A DNA stretch of 64,000 nucleotides from contig DASVLJ010000043.1 of the NCBI GenBank assembly GCA_036384915.1, positions 1 to 64,000 of the forward strand, read 5' to 3'. Shown here piece after piece: positions 37,526-45,962 of this stretch. The stretch's first letter is position 1. Every line of letters begins with the position of its first letter. This stretch comes from PKWO01 sp036384915. GTDB taxonomy: Bacteria; Pseudomonadota; Gammaproteobacteria; Burkholderiales; Burkholderiaceae_D. Made by a program: the position numbers and the translations under genes. The notes under the pieces were generated by a model that made no database searches, had not been told where the DNA came from, and saw only the letters and a list, made by a program, of their open reading frames with translations.

Positions 37526-37801
37526 TCAGTTTCCGCCGCCGCCGAGATTGCCGCCGATGTTGATGACGTTGACCGCGGGCGGCGGCGATTTGAAGCTGTT
37601 CTGATACAGCAGCATCGTTTCGCGCGCGGCCTTGCCGTCCAGTCCTGCGGCTTGATCGGGATTCCTGCCCGCTTCCGGGTTCGCCGTTTGCGCCAGGAGG
37701 CCGCTGCGCACGGCGGCGCCGAACCTGCGGTCGTAATCGGGCGTGGCGGTGGCGCAGCCAGCGAGCTGGGCGATCAGCATGAGTGCGATGAGTGTTTTCA
37801 T
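37526..37801 (-). CDS. Small Tad-locus lipoprotein
   Basis: A 91-aa lipoprotein with signal MKTLIALMLIAQLAGC (Cys16 lipidated). The mature part is short, with GRNPDQAAGLDGKAARETM and a Gly-rich tail (NIGGNLGGGGN). I do not recognise a family beyond its position between the secretin and TadE, where other loci carry small outer-membrane lipoproteins that assist the secretin. AAGGA lies 6 nt before the ATG at 37801, chosen over the ATG at 37807. The secretin's stop at 37804-37806 lies just upstream of this start. Confidence 0.75.
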   Translation of the reverse strand: MKTLIALMLIAQLAGCATATPDYDRRFGAAVRSGLLAQTANPEAGRNPDQAAGLDGKAARETMLLYQNSFKSPPPAVNVINIGGNLGGGGN

Positions 37802-37803
37802 GA

Positions 37804-39261
37804 TCATTCCTTTGCCGGGGAGCCGGCGGGAGTTCCTTCGAGTTTGCCGTTCAGATAGATTCCCAAGCGATCGGGCAGGACGTGGTTCGACGTGGGCAGT
37901 TGGGGCGGCTCGGCCAGCGGTTTGACGAACCGGGGCGTCACGACGAACAGCAGTTCGGTCTGGTCGGTCTGGAATTGCGTGCTGCGGAACAGGGCGCCCA
38001 GGACCGGGATTTCACCGAGCCCGGGGAAAGCCTTGATCGATTCGCTGGCGTTGTTCTTGATGAGCCCGGCGATGACGAAGCTCTGCCCGTCGTTCAACTG
38101 CACCGTGGTGTCGGCGCGGCGCACGGTCATCGATGGAATGACCGAGACGCTCCCGTTGACGGCGCTGAACGGGGTACCGGTCTGCGACAGTTCGGACACT
38201 TCGGACACGAGCTTGAGGTTGATCCGGCTGCCGTCCAACACCGTGGGCGTGAAGTGCACGCCGATGCCGAACTCCTTCTCTTCCAGCGTGAACGCCGCCG
38301 TTCCTCCCACGAGGGAACTCTGGGGCACGGGGATGAATATCTTGCCGCCGGAGAGGAAACTGGCGGATTGGCCGCTGATGGCCATGATGTTGGGTTCGGC
38401 CAGCACGCGCACCAGCCCGTCATCCTTTTCGCCGTCTATGCCGACCCTGTATTTTCCGACCTTCAGCGCCTGGATCAGGCCGCCGCCCTGGCTCAGGAAG
38501 CTTGTGATCAGCGAAACCGCAGTGGTGCCGCCGCTGCTGTTGCGGGTGGCGGAAACGCTGGAACCCAATTCGTCGAGCAAGGTCTTGCTGACCTCGGCAA
38601 TCTTCACTTCCAGCATGACCTGCTGCGGCCCGCTGACGCGCAGCATGTTGATGACGCGGTTGCCGTCGGCATGGGACGCGGCCAGATTCAATGCCTGATC
38701 CAGCTTGATGCTGTCGCTGATGCTCCCGGACAGGACCAGCGAATTGTCCACGGCCTTCACCGCGATGCCGGTTTCATCGGGAAAGAGAATCGCCAGCTCG
38801 TTCTTGAGCGGTTCCGGATCGATCGTGACGTTCAGGCTCTTGGCCAGGCATCGGCCGTCCGCGCTTTGCAGTACGACGTTCATCGAACCGACGCGCTTGC
38901 CCAGGAAAAACAATTCGGTGGGACTCAACAGCACGATGCCGGCATCGCCGACCCCGTCCTTGACGGGTTGCGCGAACGGAGCCGGCGGCGCGCCTTTCTC
39001 GGCCGCTTCAGCGGGCTTGCCGGCCCGGCTCGCGCCGGCGGATGCGCCGCCGACTAGCATGCGGGCGACCGGCGACTTCAAGGGAATGATGGCGGACTTG
39101 CCGAGCACGACGTTGACCGGCGGATCGGCCGTCACCGACGTGCAGGGCTTGAGCGGCGCCGTCGTCTGCGCGGCAGCGGCGGATGCAGCTTCGGCTGCCA
39201 CGCTGCTTGCGGAAGCCGCGAGCAGAAGCAATGTTGCGGCGACAGGATGAATGGTTTTCAT
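37804..39261 (-). CDS. rcpA: Tad outer-membrane secretin RcpA/CpaC
   Basis: A 485-aa secretin forming the outer-membrane pore of the Tad system. A Sec signal (MKTIHPVAATLLLLAASASSVAA) is followed by N-domains (IVLLSPTELFFLGKRVGSMNVVL; a BON-like VDNSLVLSGSISDSIKLDQAL). The secretin core contains VMLEVKIAEVSKTLLDELG, ALAEPNI-type beta strands and the C-terminal TVQLNDGQSFVIAGLIKN and GEIPVLGALFRSTQFQ. GGGGAAG precedes the start at 39261; the frame is open further upstream but without coding character. Confidence 0.93.
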   Translation of the reverse strand: MKTIHPVAATLLLLAASASSVAAEAASAAAAQTTAPLKPCTSVTADPPVNVVLGKSAIIPLKSPVARMLVGGASAGASRAGKPAEAAEKGAPPAPFAQPVKDGVGDAGIVLLSPTELFFLGKRVGSMNVVLQSADGRCLAKSLNVTIDPEPLKNELAILFPDETGIAVKAVDNSLVLSGSISDSIKLDQALNLAASHADGNRVINMLRVSGPQQVMLEVKIAEVSKTLLDELGSSVSATRNSSGGTTAVSLITSFLSQGGGLIQALKVGKYRVGIDGEKDDGLVRVLAEPNIMAISGQSASFLSGGKIFIPVPQSSLVGGTAAFTLEEKEFGIGVHFTPTVLDGSRINLKLVSEVSELSQTGTPFSAVNGSVSVIPSMTVRRADTTVQLNDGQSFVIAGLIKNNASESIKAFPGLGEIPVLGALFRSTQFQTDQTELLFVVTPRFVKPLAEPPQLPTSNHVLPDRLGIYLNGKLEGTPAGSPAKE

Positions 39262-39292
39262 TTTTCTTCCCCAATAAGGCAAATATGCGGAT

Positions 39293-40138
39293 TCAGAAGC
39301 AGTTGAGCGCGCGTGTTCCATCCTGGATGACTTCGACGCAATCGCGCCTGGCCGGGCCGAGCGCGGCGACCATCCTGGGCCGCGCCTGCGGCTTTGCGGG
39401 GGGCGCTGCGGCCGTGGCGGCTGCTGCAGCCAGCCGCTCCTCACCGAACAGTTGCTGTTTCGTCGCCCCTTCGGTTGCCACGGGGGCCTTGTCTACCTGG
39501 TTGCGCAAGACGAGCGACAAGGTGCCGACGTTGCGCGCTAGATCGATTTTTTCGGCCTCGGCGGGAGACAGTTCCAGCGTCACGGCGTTGACCACCTTGG
39601 GCTTGGTATCATCCCTGCCTGCCTCCTGGGCCACGGCCAGCACGAGCACGTGCTCCAGCACGGTCTTGGATTGGGGCCTGGTCTCGTTGGCCTTGCCGGT
39701 TTCGACCTGGGCATTGACCAGGATGTCCACGTAGTTCCCCGGCAGCGCAAAACCGGCCACGCCGACGACGTCGTTGACCCTGACCGTCATGGCGCGCTTG
39801 CCGTCGGCGATCAGGGCCGACAAGCCGCCGGCCGAGCCGACCGGCGCCAGTTTCGATTCCAGCAGCGCTTCGCCGCGCTGCACCGAGGTCTTGAGCACGC
39901 GCTCGGGCAGGCCCGATTCGCCGGTAAAGGCGCCCTGCGGCACGCTGCCCATCGGCCAATCGACGACGGCAAGCATTTGCGGCGTCAGTTTCGCGCCTGC
40001 CTCGATATCCGTGGCGGCCACCACCACCTTGCCCGTCGTCATGGATGGCGTCGTCACGCGGCTTGCCGCCATCAGCATGACGCCGAGTCCCAGCAGTGCG
40101 GAGATGGCGAGCATCCAGAGAGCCCTGGTATTTTTCAT
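39293..40138 (-). CDS. rcpC: Tad pilus assembly protein RcpC/CpaB
   Basis: A 281-aa protein with an N-terminal membrane helix (LWMLAISALLGLGVMLMAASR) and the SAF domain (VVVAATDIEAGAKLTPQMLAVVDWP), then the RcpC-type domain (GKRAMTVRVNDVVGVAGFALPGNYVDIL). It is thought to act in the periplasm with the secretin. GAGGAACC lies upstream of the ATG at 40138. It lies between the peptidase and secretin genes as in other Tad loci. Confidence 0.92.
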   Translation of the reverse strand: MKNTRALWMLAISALLGLGVMLMAASRVTTPSMTTGKVVVAATDIEAGAKLTPQMLAVVDWPMGSVPQGAFTGESGLPERVLKTSVQRGEALLESKLAPVGSAGGLSALIADGKRAMTVRVNDVVGVAGFALPGNYVDILVNAQVETGKANETRPQSKTVLEHVLVLAVAQEAGRDDTKPKVVNAVTLELSPAEAEKIDLARNVGTLSLVLRNQVDKAPVATEGATKQQLFGEERLAAAAATAAAPPAKPQARPRMVAALGPARRDCVEVIQDGTRALNCF

Positions 40139-40170
40139 GATGGTTCCTCGAAATTTCTGAATGGTGATGG

Positions 40171-40764
40171 TTATGTCAGACCCAATTGGTGCGCTGTGAT
40201 GTAAGCGATCGTGCCGGCCGCGATGGCGCTTCCATAAGGCATGCGCCCGGCCGAATTCGCCGGCGCCAGCGCTCGGAGCGGGCCGGCGCCCTGCATGGCA
40301 TTGGGCATGCCGGGATGAAACAGGCTCAGAAGATTCCACGCCATGCGGCGCGCAGTTCCCTTGACGAGCACGTACAGGATGGACAGGACGCCGCCGGCAA
40401 TCATGGTGTAGAGCAATACCGGGAGCATTTGCGCCGGTCCGACGAAGCCGCCCACGGTTGCCATCAATTTCACGTCGCCCGCGCCCATGGCTCCGATCAG
40501 ATACAAGGGCAGGAAAGCGCCCAGGCCGATGGCGATGCCTTCCAGCGGCCAGAGCCAGCCGGTGTCGCGGGAATAGGGGAGCCACACATTGAGGAAGACG
40601 CCGAACAGCATGCCGGCAAGCACCAGCCAATTCGGAATGCGATGCGATCGGATATCGATGGCCGCGGCCGCAAGCAACAGAAGAATCAGGCTTCCGGTGC
40701 GCCAGTTCAGCAGCATCATGACGATCAAGTCGAGCACTGCCTGGAATTCGGTTTCCTGATTCAT
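40171..40764 (-). CDS. tadV: Prepilin peptidase TadV/CpaA
   Basis: A 197-aa A24-family aspartic peptidase with six hydrophobic helices. The two catalytic Asp are in AAIDIRSHRIPNW and GAMGAGDVKLMA. It lacks the N-methylation domain of PilD, as usual for TadV. It should cleave the Flp, TadE and TadG leaders. Confidence 0.92.
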   Translation of the reverse strand: MNQETEFQAVLDLIVMMLLNWRTGSLILLLLAAAAIDIRSHRIPNWLVLAGMLFGVFLNVWLPYSRDTGWLWPLEGIAIGLGAFLPLYLIGAMGAGDVKLMATVGGFVGPAQMLPVLLYTMIAGGVLSILYVLVKGTARRMAWNLLSLFHPGMPNAMQGAGPLRALAPANSAGRMPYGSAIAAGTIAYITAHQLGLT

Positions 40765-40853
40765 TTGCGTCTCTTCTCAGTATCTTCTCTGTGATGGGCT
40801 TCGGACGGGAATGCAGGCGGAACCGGCATTCCCGCTACCGGGCGCGCACCGCT

Positions 40854-41051
40854 TCAGCAAGTGCCCGTGCTCAGGCAAGTGCCGATGCGGGTGACGAACG
40901 CGGCAAACTTGCTGGTGATGCCGGTGGTGCTGTTGCCCAGGGCCAATACCAGCGCAATCGACACGACGGCGATGATCAAGGCATATTCGACGACTTGCGC
41001 TCCTTCTTCGTCGCGGACAAACTTGGCTACTGCGTTTTGGATGGTCTTCAT
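40854..41051 (-). CDS. flp: Flp pilin (second copy)
   Basis: A 65-aa Flp/Fap-type prepilin. The leader MKTIQNAVAKFVRDEEG is cleaved after Gly in the EGAQVVEYAL motif (conserved Glu5-Tyr6). One hydrophobic helix follows and the tail ends GTCLSTGTC with two Cys. AGAGGA lies upstream. It shares the helix and tail with the first copy, 55 nt upstream, so the pair arose by duplication. Confidence 0.93.
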   Translation of the reverse strand: MKTIQNAVAKFVRDEEGAQVVEYALIIAVVSIALVLALGNSTTGITSKFAAFVTRIGTCLSTGTC

Positions 41052-41106
41052 GGTCTTTCCTCTTTGCTGGGTTGAAAAGTCTTCAGAAAAAACACCGGCG
41101 GTACTT

Positions 41107-41304
41107 CTAACAGCTGCCGGTGGTGATGCAGGTGCCGATGCGGGTGACGAAAGCCGCAAACTGGGAACCGATTCCGGTTGTCGCATTGCCCAGAGCAAGC
41201 ACCAGCGCAATCGACACGACGGCGATGATCAGGGCGTATTCGACAACCTGGGCTCCTTCATCCTCATGCAGGAGTCGTCGAAGTTTGTATCTCACGCTAT
41301 TCAT
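41107..41304 (-). CDS. flp: Flp pilin (first copy)
   Basis: A 65-aa prepilin with leader MNSVRYKLRRLLHEDEG, cleavage before AQVVEYALIIA, one helix and a tail ending GTCITTGSC. It is nearly identical to the second copy in the helix but has a different leader. As first gene of the Tad operon it carries the main promoter region upstream; AAAGGTG precedes the ATG. Flp pilins form the adhesive pilus fibre. Confidence 0.93.
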   Translation of the reverse strand: MNSVRYKLRRLLHEDEGAQVVEYALIIAVVSIALVLALGNATTGIGSQFAAFVTRIGTCITTGSC

Positions 41305-42056
41305 GGTTCACCTTTCAAAATTTGAGAGCGTGCCGCGCGTCCTGGAACCGGTGCTCCGCTTCGGGCGGCAGTGCGAATCACGATGTATCGACAATCCAGC
41401 CCGTTCGATTCGTCGTCTTTCTCACGACTAATCATTGCCTGTAGGCGAAATGTTGTTGTTGATAATTGTCGTGCCGACCGTTAAATAGTTGAGGGAATTT
41501 AAGAAATCCGCACAAGTTGGCTTCCAACAACGTATTCCGGATTTTTCATGGGATGGCGGTAGCCGATGCCACGCGGCGGCGTGGCGCCTCGGTTGCGCGG
41601 CTGCGGCGCGGCTGCTCAAGCCGCCGGTGAGGCGTTTATCCACCTTTGCAGCGTTTGCTTATCGGCAGGTTGCCGGCGTGCATCCTCCGGCTTACGACTC
41701 TTCGTAATTGCGCACGAGTCTTCGCATGCGCTGCGAGCGGCCTTGAATATAGAGGCTATTATCCGGTAGCCATCGGTGGGCGGGTTCGGACCAAAGCGGC
41801 GTGTGTGACGATGTCCGGCGCGGAATCCAGGGGCGCGCCAACAAGTCCCCTGACACATTTCGCCGGAAGATGAACGCCTGGGAAAATAGGGGAAGGTACG
41901 CATCGCTCCCTTCAAGCGGCGCTTGGGTCGACGCGAACGACTCGTGCTGGCTCGATTTGATCTTCCACGGACACAAGGACTTGCTTACATGAAGCAGAAC
42001 TTGGCCACAGCCGCTCCATTTCGGTGCAATTCGACGACAACATTCAGGCATGGACC
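41305..42056. other. Long intergenic region upstream of the Tad operon
   Basis: No gene is supported in these 750 bp; short frames lack motifs. The left part should contain the Tad promoter. TTGATAATTGTCGT at 41459-41472 has a perfect left FNR half-site but two mismatches in the right half, so it is only a weak candidate. The right part up to 42056 is featureless apart from moderate GC. Confidence 0.4.
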
Positions 42057-42503
42057 ATGAACAAAAATTCACGAATATTTGAAACCGAGCGCTTTTCAGT
42101 GGCTTTGCTCACGCCATTTGAGGCACGTAATCTCCTCTCCGTGTTGCTGCAAGATGAAGCGCTGGCCGCATGTGTGCCGTGGATGACGGAGAAATCGCAG
42201 GACGGTGCGTTGCGGGCGGCGTTCGGCATCGATTTGCAATGCGCAGCCGGTCAGATCAGGGTATGGGGCATTGTGTCACGCGAACGCCGAATGCAGATCG
42301 GCGCCGTCGTAGCGAGAAATACGCTCGAAGGTATCGACGTTGAAGTGCTGGTCGCATCGCGCTTTTGGGACGATGGTGTCGCCGAAGAAGCGGGTGATGC
42401 GGTGACAAACTGGCTGTCGAACGATGCCGATGGAATCCTTGACCTGGTCGAACATGATTATGGAAAAATAATGAGCGCCGCCTCAATCGCCCTTCTGCAT
42501 TAA
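42057..42503 (+). CDS. Short GNAT-like protein
   Basis: A 148-aa protein. It opens like RimJ/RimL-type acetyltransferases (FETERFSVALLTPFEARNLL, residue 7 onward) and later has EVLVASRFWDDGVAEEAGDAVTNWL, which resembles the family's WGxGxAxEA helix. The acetyl-CoA Q/RxxGxG/A loop is not evident and the protein is about 25 residues short, so activity is doubtful. No strong ribosome site is seen. It stands alone between the Tad promoter region and the structured RNA. Confidence 0.5.
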   Translation: MNKNSRIFETERFSVALLTPFEARNLLSVLLQDEALAACVPWMTEKSQDGALRAAFGIDLQCAAGQIRVWGIVSRERRMQIGAVVARNTLEGIDVEVLVASRFWDDGVAEEAGDAVTNWLSNDADGILDLVEHDYGKIMSAASIALLH

Positions 42504-42673
42504 GAGGCGTCGGCAAGGTCGGAATCTGCCCAGAGCGTGAGGCGCCGTATGTGAATATTGCATGCCATCACGGCGTGCAACAATGCCGTGCGGTGCAAGG
42601 CTCGACCAACATAGCGCGCATTAATTGAAGCATCGGGTGTAGCGAGAGCGGCGCCGCGCTGGATCGCATCCGT

Positions 42674-42712
42674 TTGACATTTATCAAGGCGCGGGGCGAA
42701 GAAGACGATATT
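42674..42712 (+). promoter_or_regulatory. FNR-type box and -10 driving the structured RNA
   Basis: TTGACATTTATCAA (42674-42687) is an exact TTGA-N6-TCAA with a perfect right half-site (ATCAA). GATATT (42707-42712), 4/6 to the -10, follows 19 bp later. Transcription would begin near 42719-42722, just before the first hairpin of the RNA. Confidence 0.6.
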
Positions 42713-42719
42713 CTGAAGC

Positions 42720-42888
42720 TGCAGTGTCGCCGCTCTGGTGGAGATGCTGCAAAGCTGGGAGGTCCGACCACGTCGGGCCGAGTTCCGGTTAGTGACTGGA
42801 ACGGATGAAGACGCTCCCAGACGAACTGGTGTAATAGCCGGTTTGGGATCTTCACCTGGCCGCCTCCGAAAGGAGGCGGTCGCTTTTT
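42720..42888 (+). ncRNA. Candidate structured small RNA or leader (about 170 nt)
   Basis: No open frame of note is present, but four separate stems are visible. An outer 7-bp stem (42755-42761 with 42814-42820) closes a three-way junction holding hairpin A (42762-42768 with 42772-42778, loop CAC, one G-U) and hairpin B (42782-42789 with 42795-42802, loop TAGTG, one G-U). Hairpin C (42824-42829 with 42838-42843) follows. A rho-independent terminator (42860-42888) ends it. The region lies between an FNR-type promoter and the GTG of the FadD-like gene 25 nt downstream, so it could be a free sRNA or an attenuating leader. I recognise no known Rfam family. Confidence 0.55.
42860..42888 (+). terminator. 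Rho-independent terminator upstream of the FadD-like gene
   Basis: CCGCCTCC-GAAA-GGAGGCGG is a perfect 8-bp GC stem with a GNRA-type loop, followed by TCGCTTTTT. It ends 24 nt before the GTG start of the acyl-CoA ligase, so it must terminate the RNA upstream or control read-through into the gene. Confidence 0.88.
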
Positions 42889-42912
42889 CGGAAACGGATT
42901 CGGAGACGCGCT

Positions 42913-44613
42913 GTGGAAAAAATCTGGCTGAAGAGCTATCCGCCGGGCGTGCCCGACGAAATCGATGCGAAGGTGCTCGGCGCCTTGCCGGATATTCTCG
43001 ATCTGGCGTGCGAGCGCTACGCCGAGCGTGCCGCCTTCCTCAACCTGGGAAGGTCCGTGTCGTATGGCGAGCTGCGCGAATTGTCTTCGTCTTTCGCCGC
43101 CTATCTGCGCAATTGCGTGCGCCTGTCGCCGGGCGAGCGGGTGGCGATCATGCTGCCCAATCTGCTGCAGTATCCCGTCGCCCTGTTCGGCGTGTTCGGC
43201 GCCGGCGGCGTGGTGGTGAATGTCAATCCGCAATACACGGCGCGGGAGCTGGAGTATCAGCTTAACGATTCGGGCGCGACGGTCGTCGTGGTCCTGGAAA
43301 ATTTTGCCCACGTATTGGAACGGGCCTTGCCGGCGACGCAGGTGCGCCATGTCGTCGTGACCGGCGTCGGCGATCTGTTGGGCCTGGCCAAGGGGGCGAT
43401 TGTCAACCTGGCCGTGAAGTACGTGCGCCACATGGTGCCGGACTGGAACATCCCCGGCGCGGTCGGCTTCAAGGATGCCTTGGAGGCGGGGCGGGGGCTG
43501 AGTTTCACGCCGGTCCGTCCGGCGGCGGAAGACATCGCCTTCCTGCAATATACGGGCGGCACGACGGGCGTGCCGAAAGGGGCGGTGCTCACGCACGGCA
43601 ACATGGCTGCCAATGTCGAGCAAACCCTTGCCTGGGTATCGGGGGTATTGAAAGAGGGCGAGGAGGTCGCGGTGATCCCGTTGCCGCTCTACCATATCTT
43701 CGCGCTGATGGCGATGCTGTCCTTCATGAGGCTGGGGGCGAGCAATATCCTGATCACCGACCCGCGCGATCTGCACGGCCTGGTGAAGGAGCTGAAGCAT
43801 TCCGATTTCAGCGTGATGATCGGCGTCAATACGCTGTTCAACGCGATTCTCAACTTTGAAGAGGCGGGCGAGCTCAAGCCGCGCACGCTCAAGCTGGTCA
43901 TCGCCGGCGGCATGGCGGTGCAGCGCCCGGTTGCCGAAAGATGGCGCAAGGTTTTCGGCACCCAGATGATCGAGGGCTATGGCTTGACCGAATGTTCGCC
44001 CATCGTCTGCGCCAATCCGCTCAATGCGACGGAATTTTCGGGCCGGGCGGGCTTGCCGCTGCCCTCGACCGAGGTGGCGATTTGCGACGATGAAGGGAAC
44101 GAACTGCCGCCCGGGGAAAGCGGCGAGATCCTGGTGCGCGGGCCGCAGGTCATGACGGGCTACTGGAACCGGCCCGACGAGACCAGGCTCGTTTTGACCG
44201 AGGACGGATGGCTTCATACCGGCGACATCGGCCTCGTCGATGACGAAGGCTATGTCAAGCTGCTGGACCGGAAGAAGGATGTCATCGTCGTCTCGGGCTT
44301 CAAGGTGTTTCCGGCCGAGATCGAGGAAGTGGTTTCCATGCTCGCCGGGGTCGTGGAAGTGGCCGTGGTGGGCGTGCCCGACGAACGCTCGGACCAGGCC
44401 GTGAAGCTGGTTGTCGTCAGGAGCGATACGAGCTTGACCGTCGAGGACCTGGCCGACCATTGCCGCAAGAATCTGACGGGTTACAAGGTGCCCAAATATT
44501 TCGATCTGCGCGAGACTCCTTTGCCCAAGTCGAACATCGGCAAGGTCTTGCGCCGCCTGGTTCGCGATGAAGAGGCGCTGCGCGCGCCGCATCCGGACGC
44601 GGAAGTGCATTGA
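42913..44613 (+). CDS. Long-chain acyl-CoA synthetase (FadD-like)
   Basis: A 566-aa AMP-forming ligase that activates fatty acids with ATP and CoA. The P-loop is LQYTGGTTGVPKGAVLTHGN, the A5 motif is EGYGLTECSP, A7 is DGWLHTGDIG and the C-terminal hinge/Lys region is DRKKDVIVVSGFKVFP...LPKSNIGKVLRR. Length and motif order match FadD. The start is GTG at 42913 with GGAG 7 nt upstream. The terminator and structured RNA immediately upstream imply either independent promoters or attenuation. The next gene follows 38 nt later. Confidence 0.93.
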   Translation: MEKIWLKSYPPGVPDEIDAKVLGALPDILDLACERYAERAAFLNLGRSVSYGELRELSSSFAAYLRNCVRLSPGERVAIMLPNLLQYPVALFGVFGAGGVVVNVNPQYTARELEYQLNDSGATVVVVLENFAHVLERALPATQVRHVVVTGVGDLLGLAKGAIVNLAVKYVRHMVPDWNIPGAVGFKDALEAGRGLSFTPVRPAAEDIAFLQYTGGTTGVPKGAVLTHGNMAANVEQTLAWVSGVLKEGEEVAVIPLPLYHIFALMAMLSFMRLGASNILITDPRDLHGLVKELKHSDFSVMIGVNTLFNAILNFEEAGELKPRTLKLVIAGGMAVQRPVAERWRKVFGTQMIEGYGLTECSPIVCANPLNATEFSGRAGLPLPSTEVAICDDEGNELPPGESGEILVRGPQVMTGYWNRPDETRLVLTEDGWLHTGDIGLVDDEGYVKLLDRKKDVIVVSGFKVFPAEIEEVVSMLAGVVEVAVVGVPDERSDQAVKLVVVRSDTSLTVEDLADHCRKNLTGYKVPKYFDLRETPLPKSNIGKVLRRLVRDEEALRAPHPDAEVH

Positions 44614-44651
44614 GCGTTCCGGCTCGACCGCAACGGCGCCGGCGTCCCGAC

Positions 44652-45914
44652 ATGAGCCCGCGCAAAAGTAGCCAGCTTGCGGTGCGTCCGGCGGCACCAC
44701 AACCTGCCGAGCGCACCAACGGTGCCAAGCGCGCCAATCGCCCCAACAGAAAGCGCCATTTTCATATCGCCGACCTGCATGGCGTCGGGCGCCTGGCGCT
44801 CAAGGCGGTGGAGAGCATTGCCGATTTGGCCGAGACGATGCAGGGCGGTGCCGGCGGCAAGGCCTTGCCTGGCATGGATGCGCTCGGCATATTCCGCAAT
44901 AATGCGCGGCAATTGTCGGCCTGGCTCGATAGGCGTTTCGATACGGCCTTGGCGCGGCATCGCCATGCCGCCTTCTCCCCGGAAAGGGAGGCGGTGCTGT
45001 CGGCGCTTAACGGGGTGATAGGCGACTATCTGGCGGAATCGGCCCATCCCTGGGCGATCGCCATGCATCTGCGCAGCCAGGGCAAGGCGCTGCGCATCGA
45101 AAAGCGCGCGCTGGCCCAGCGGTTTCCCGACGCGCAGCGGAAAATTCTCGTGATGGTCCATGGCTTGTGCCGCAACGATCTGCAGTGGCGCAGGCGGGGC
45201 CACGATCATGGCCTGGCATTGGCAAGGGAGCTGGGCTATACGCCGCTATACCTGCACTACAATTCCGGCCGCCACGTGTCGCACAATGGCCGCGAGCTGG
45301 CCATGCTGCTTGAATTGCTGGTGGAGCAGTGGCCGGTGGAAGTGCGGCAGCTTGACCTGCTGTGCCACAGCATGGGAGGCCTGGTGGCCCGCAGCGCCTG
45401 CCACTACGCCGGGGAATACGGCCATGCCTGGCCGCGCCGGTTGCGCAAGATGGTTTTTCTCGGCACGCCGCATCACGGTTCGCCCATCGAGCGCGGCGGC
45501 AACTGGCTCGTTGCCGTGCTTGACCGCAACATGCTTACGCTGCCGCTGGCGCGGTTCGGCAGGGTCCGCAGTGCCGGCATCACCGATCTGCGTTACGGCA
45601 ACTTGCTCGACGAGGATTGGCAGGGGCGCGACCGGGAACACAAGGACGATTGCCGGCGCCCGGTGCCGCTTCCGGCGGGGGTGAAGTGTTATGCCATTGC
45701 CGGCGCGGCGGGCCGGCGCGAAGCCGATCTGCGCAGCCGTTTCCTCGGGGATGGCCTGATGATGCCGGAATCGGCCCTGGGGCGGCATGACGACCGGCTG
45801 CGCGATCTGGCGCTTCCGCCGGCCCGGCAATGGATCGCCTACGGCGTCAATCACCTGGAGCTGCTCGACAGCCGGAATGTGTACGGCAAGCTGCTCGAAT
45901 GGATGCGCGGATGA
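44652..45914 (+). CDS. Alpha/beta-hydrolase (lipase/PGAP1-like)
   Basis: A 420-aa protein. The N-terminal about 160 residues are helical and of unknown role. A hydrolase core follows with MVHGLCRNDLQW (oxyanion region) and the nucleophile elbow LLCHSMGGLVARSA (Ser in HSMGG). FLGTPHHGSPIERGG is typical of triacylglycerol lipase/PGAP1-type enzymes. The catalytic His is probably in AYGVNHLELLDS near the C-terminus. No clear signal peptide is seen. The ATG at 44652 is used; a TTG overlapping the fadD stop at 44610 is an alternative. Context suggests it frees or turns over acyl groups. Confidence 0.85.
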   Translation: MSPRKSSQLAVRPAAPQPAERTNGAKRANRPNRKRHFHIADLHGVGRLALKAVESIADLAETMQGGAGGKALPGMDALGIFRNNARQLSAWLDRRFDTALARHRHAAFSPEREAVLSALNGVIGDYLAESAHPWAIAMHLRSQGKALRIEKRALAQRFPDAQRKILVMVHGLCRNDLQWRRRGHDHGLALARELGYTPLYLHYNSGRHVSHNGRELAMLLELLVEQWPVEVRQLDLLCHSMGGLVARSACHYAGEYGHAWPRRLRKMVFLGTPHHGSPIERGGNWLVAVLDRNMLTLPLARFGRVRSAGITDLRYGNLLDEDWQGRDREHKDDCRRPVPLPAGVKCYAIAGAAGRREADLRSRFLGDGLMMPESALGRHDDRLRDLALPPARQWIAYGVNHLELLDSRNVYGKLLEWMRG

Positions 45915-45953
45915 CGTGCCGCGGCGCGGAGGCGCGCCTCCGCAGGCGGCACG
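45913..45953. terminator. Nested hairpin between convergent genes
   Basis: GCGGAGGC-GC-GCCTCCGC (45926-45943) is a perfect stem inside a second complementary pair (45915-45922 with 45946-45953). It lies exactly between two convergent genes. There is no U-run on either side, so factor-dependent or bidirectional 3'-end function is inferred. Confidence 0.5.
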
Positions 45954-45962
45954 CCGTCCGGT

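Noticed and set aside
41459..41472. TTGATAATTGTCGT as an FNR-type box for the Tad operon
   Set aside because: The right half has two mismatches and no well-placed -10 was found toward flp.
42568..44700. A 710-codon minus-strand open frame
   Set aside because: Antisense to the acyl-CoA ligase and the structured RNA; no motifs.
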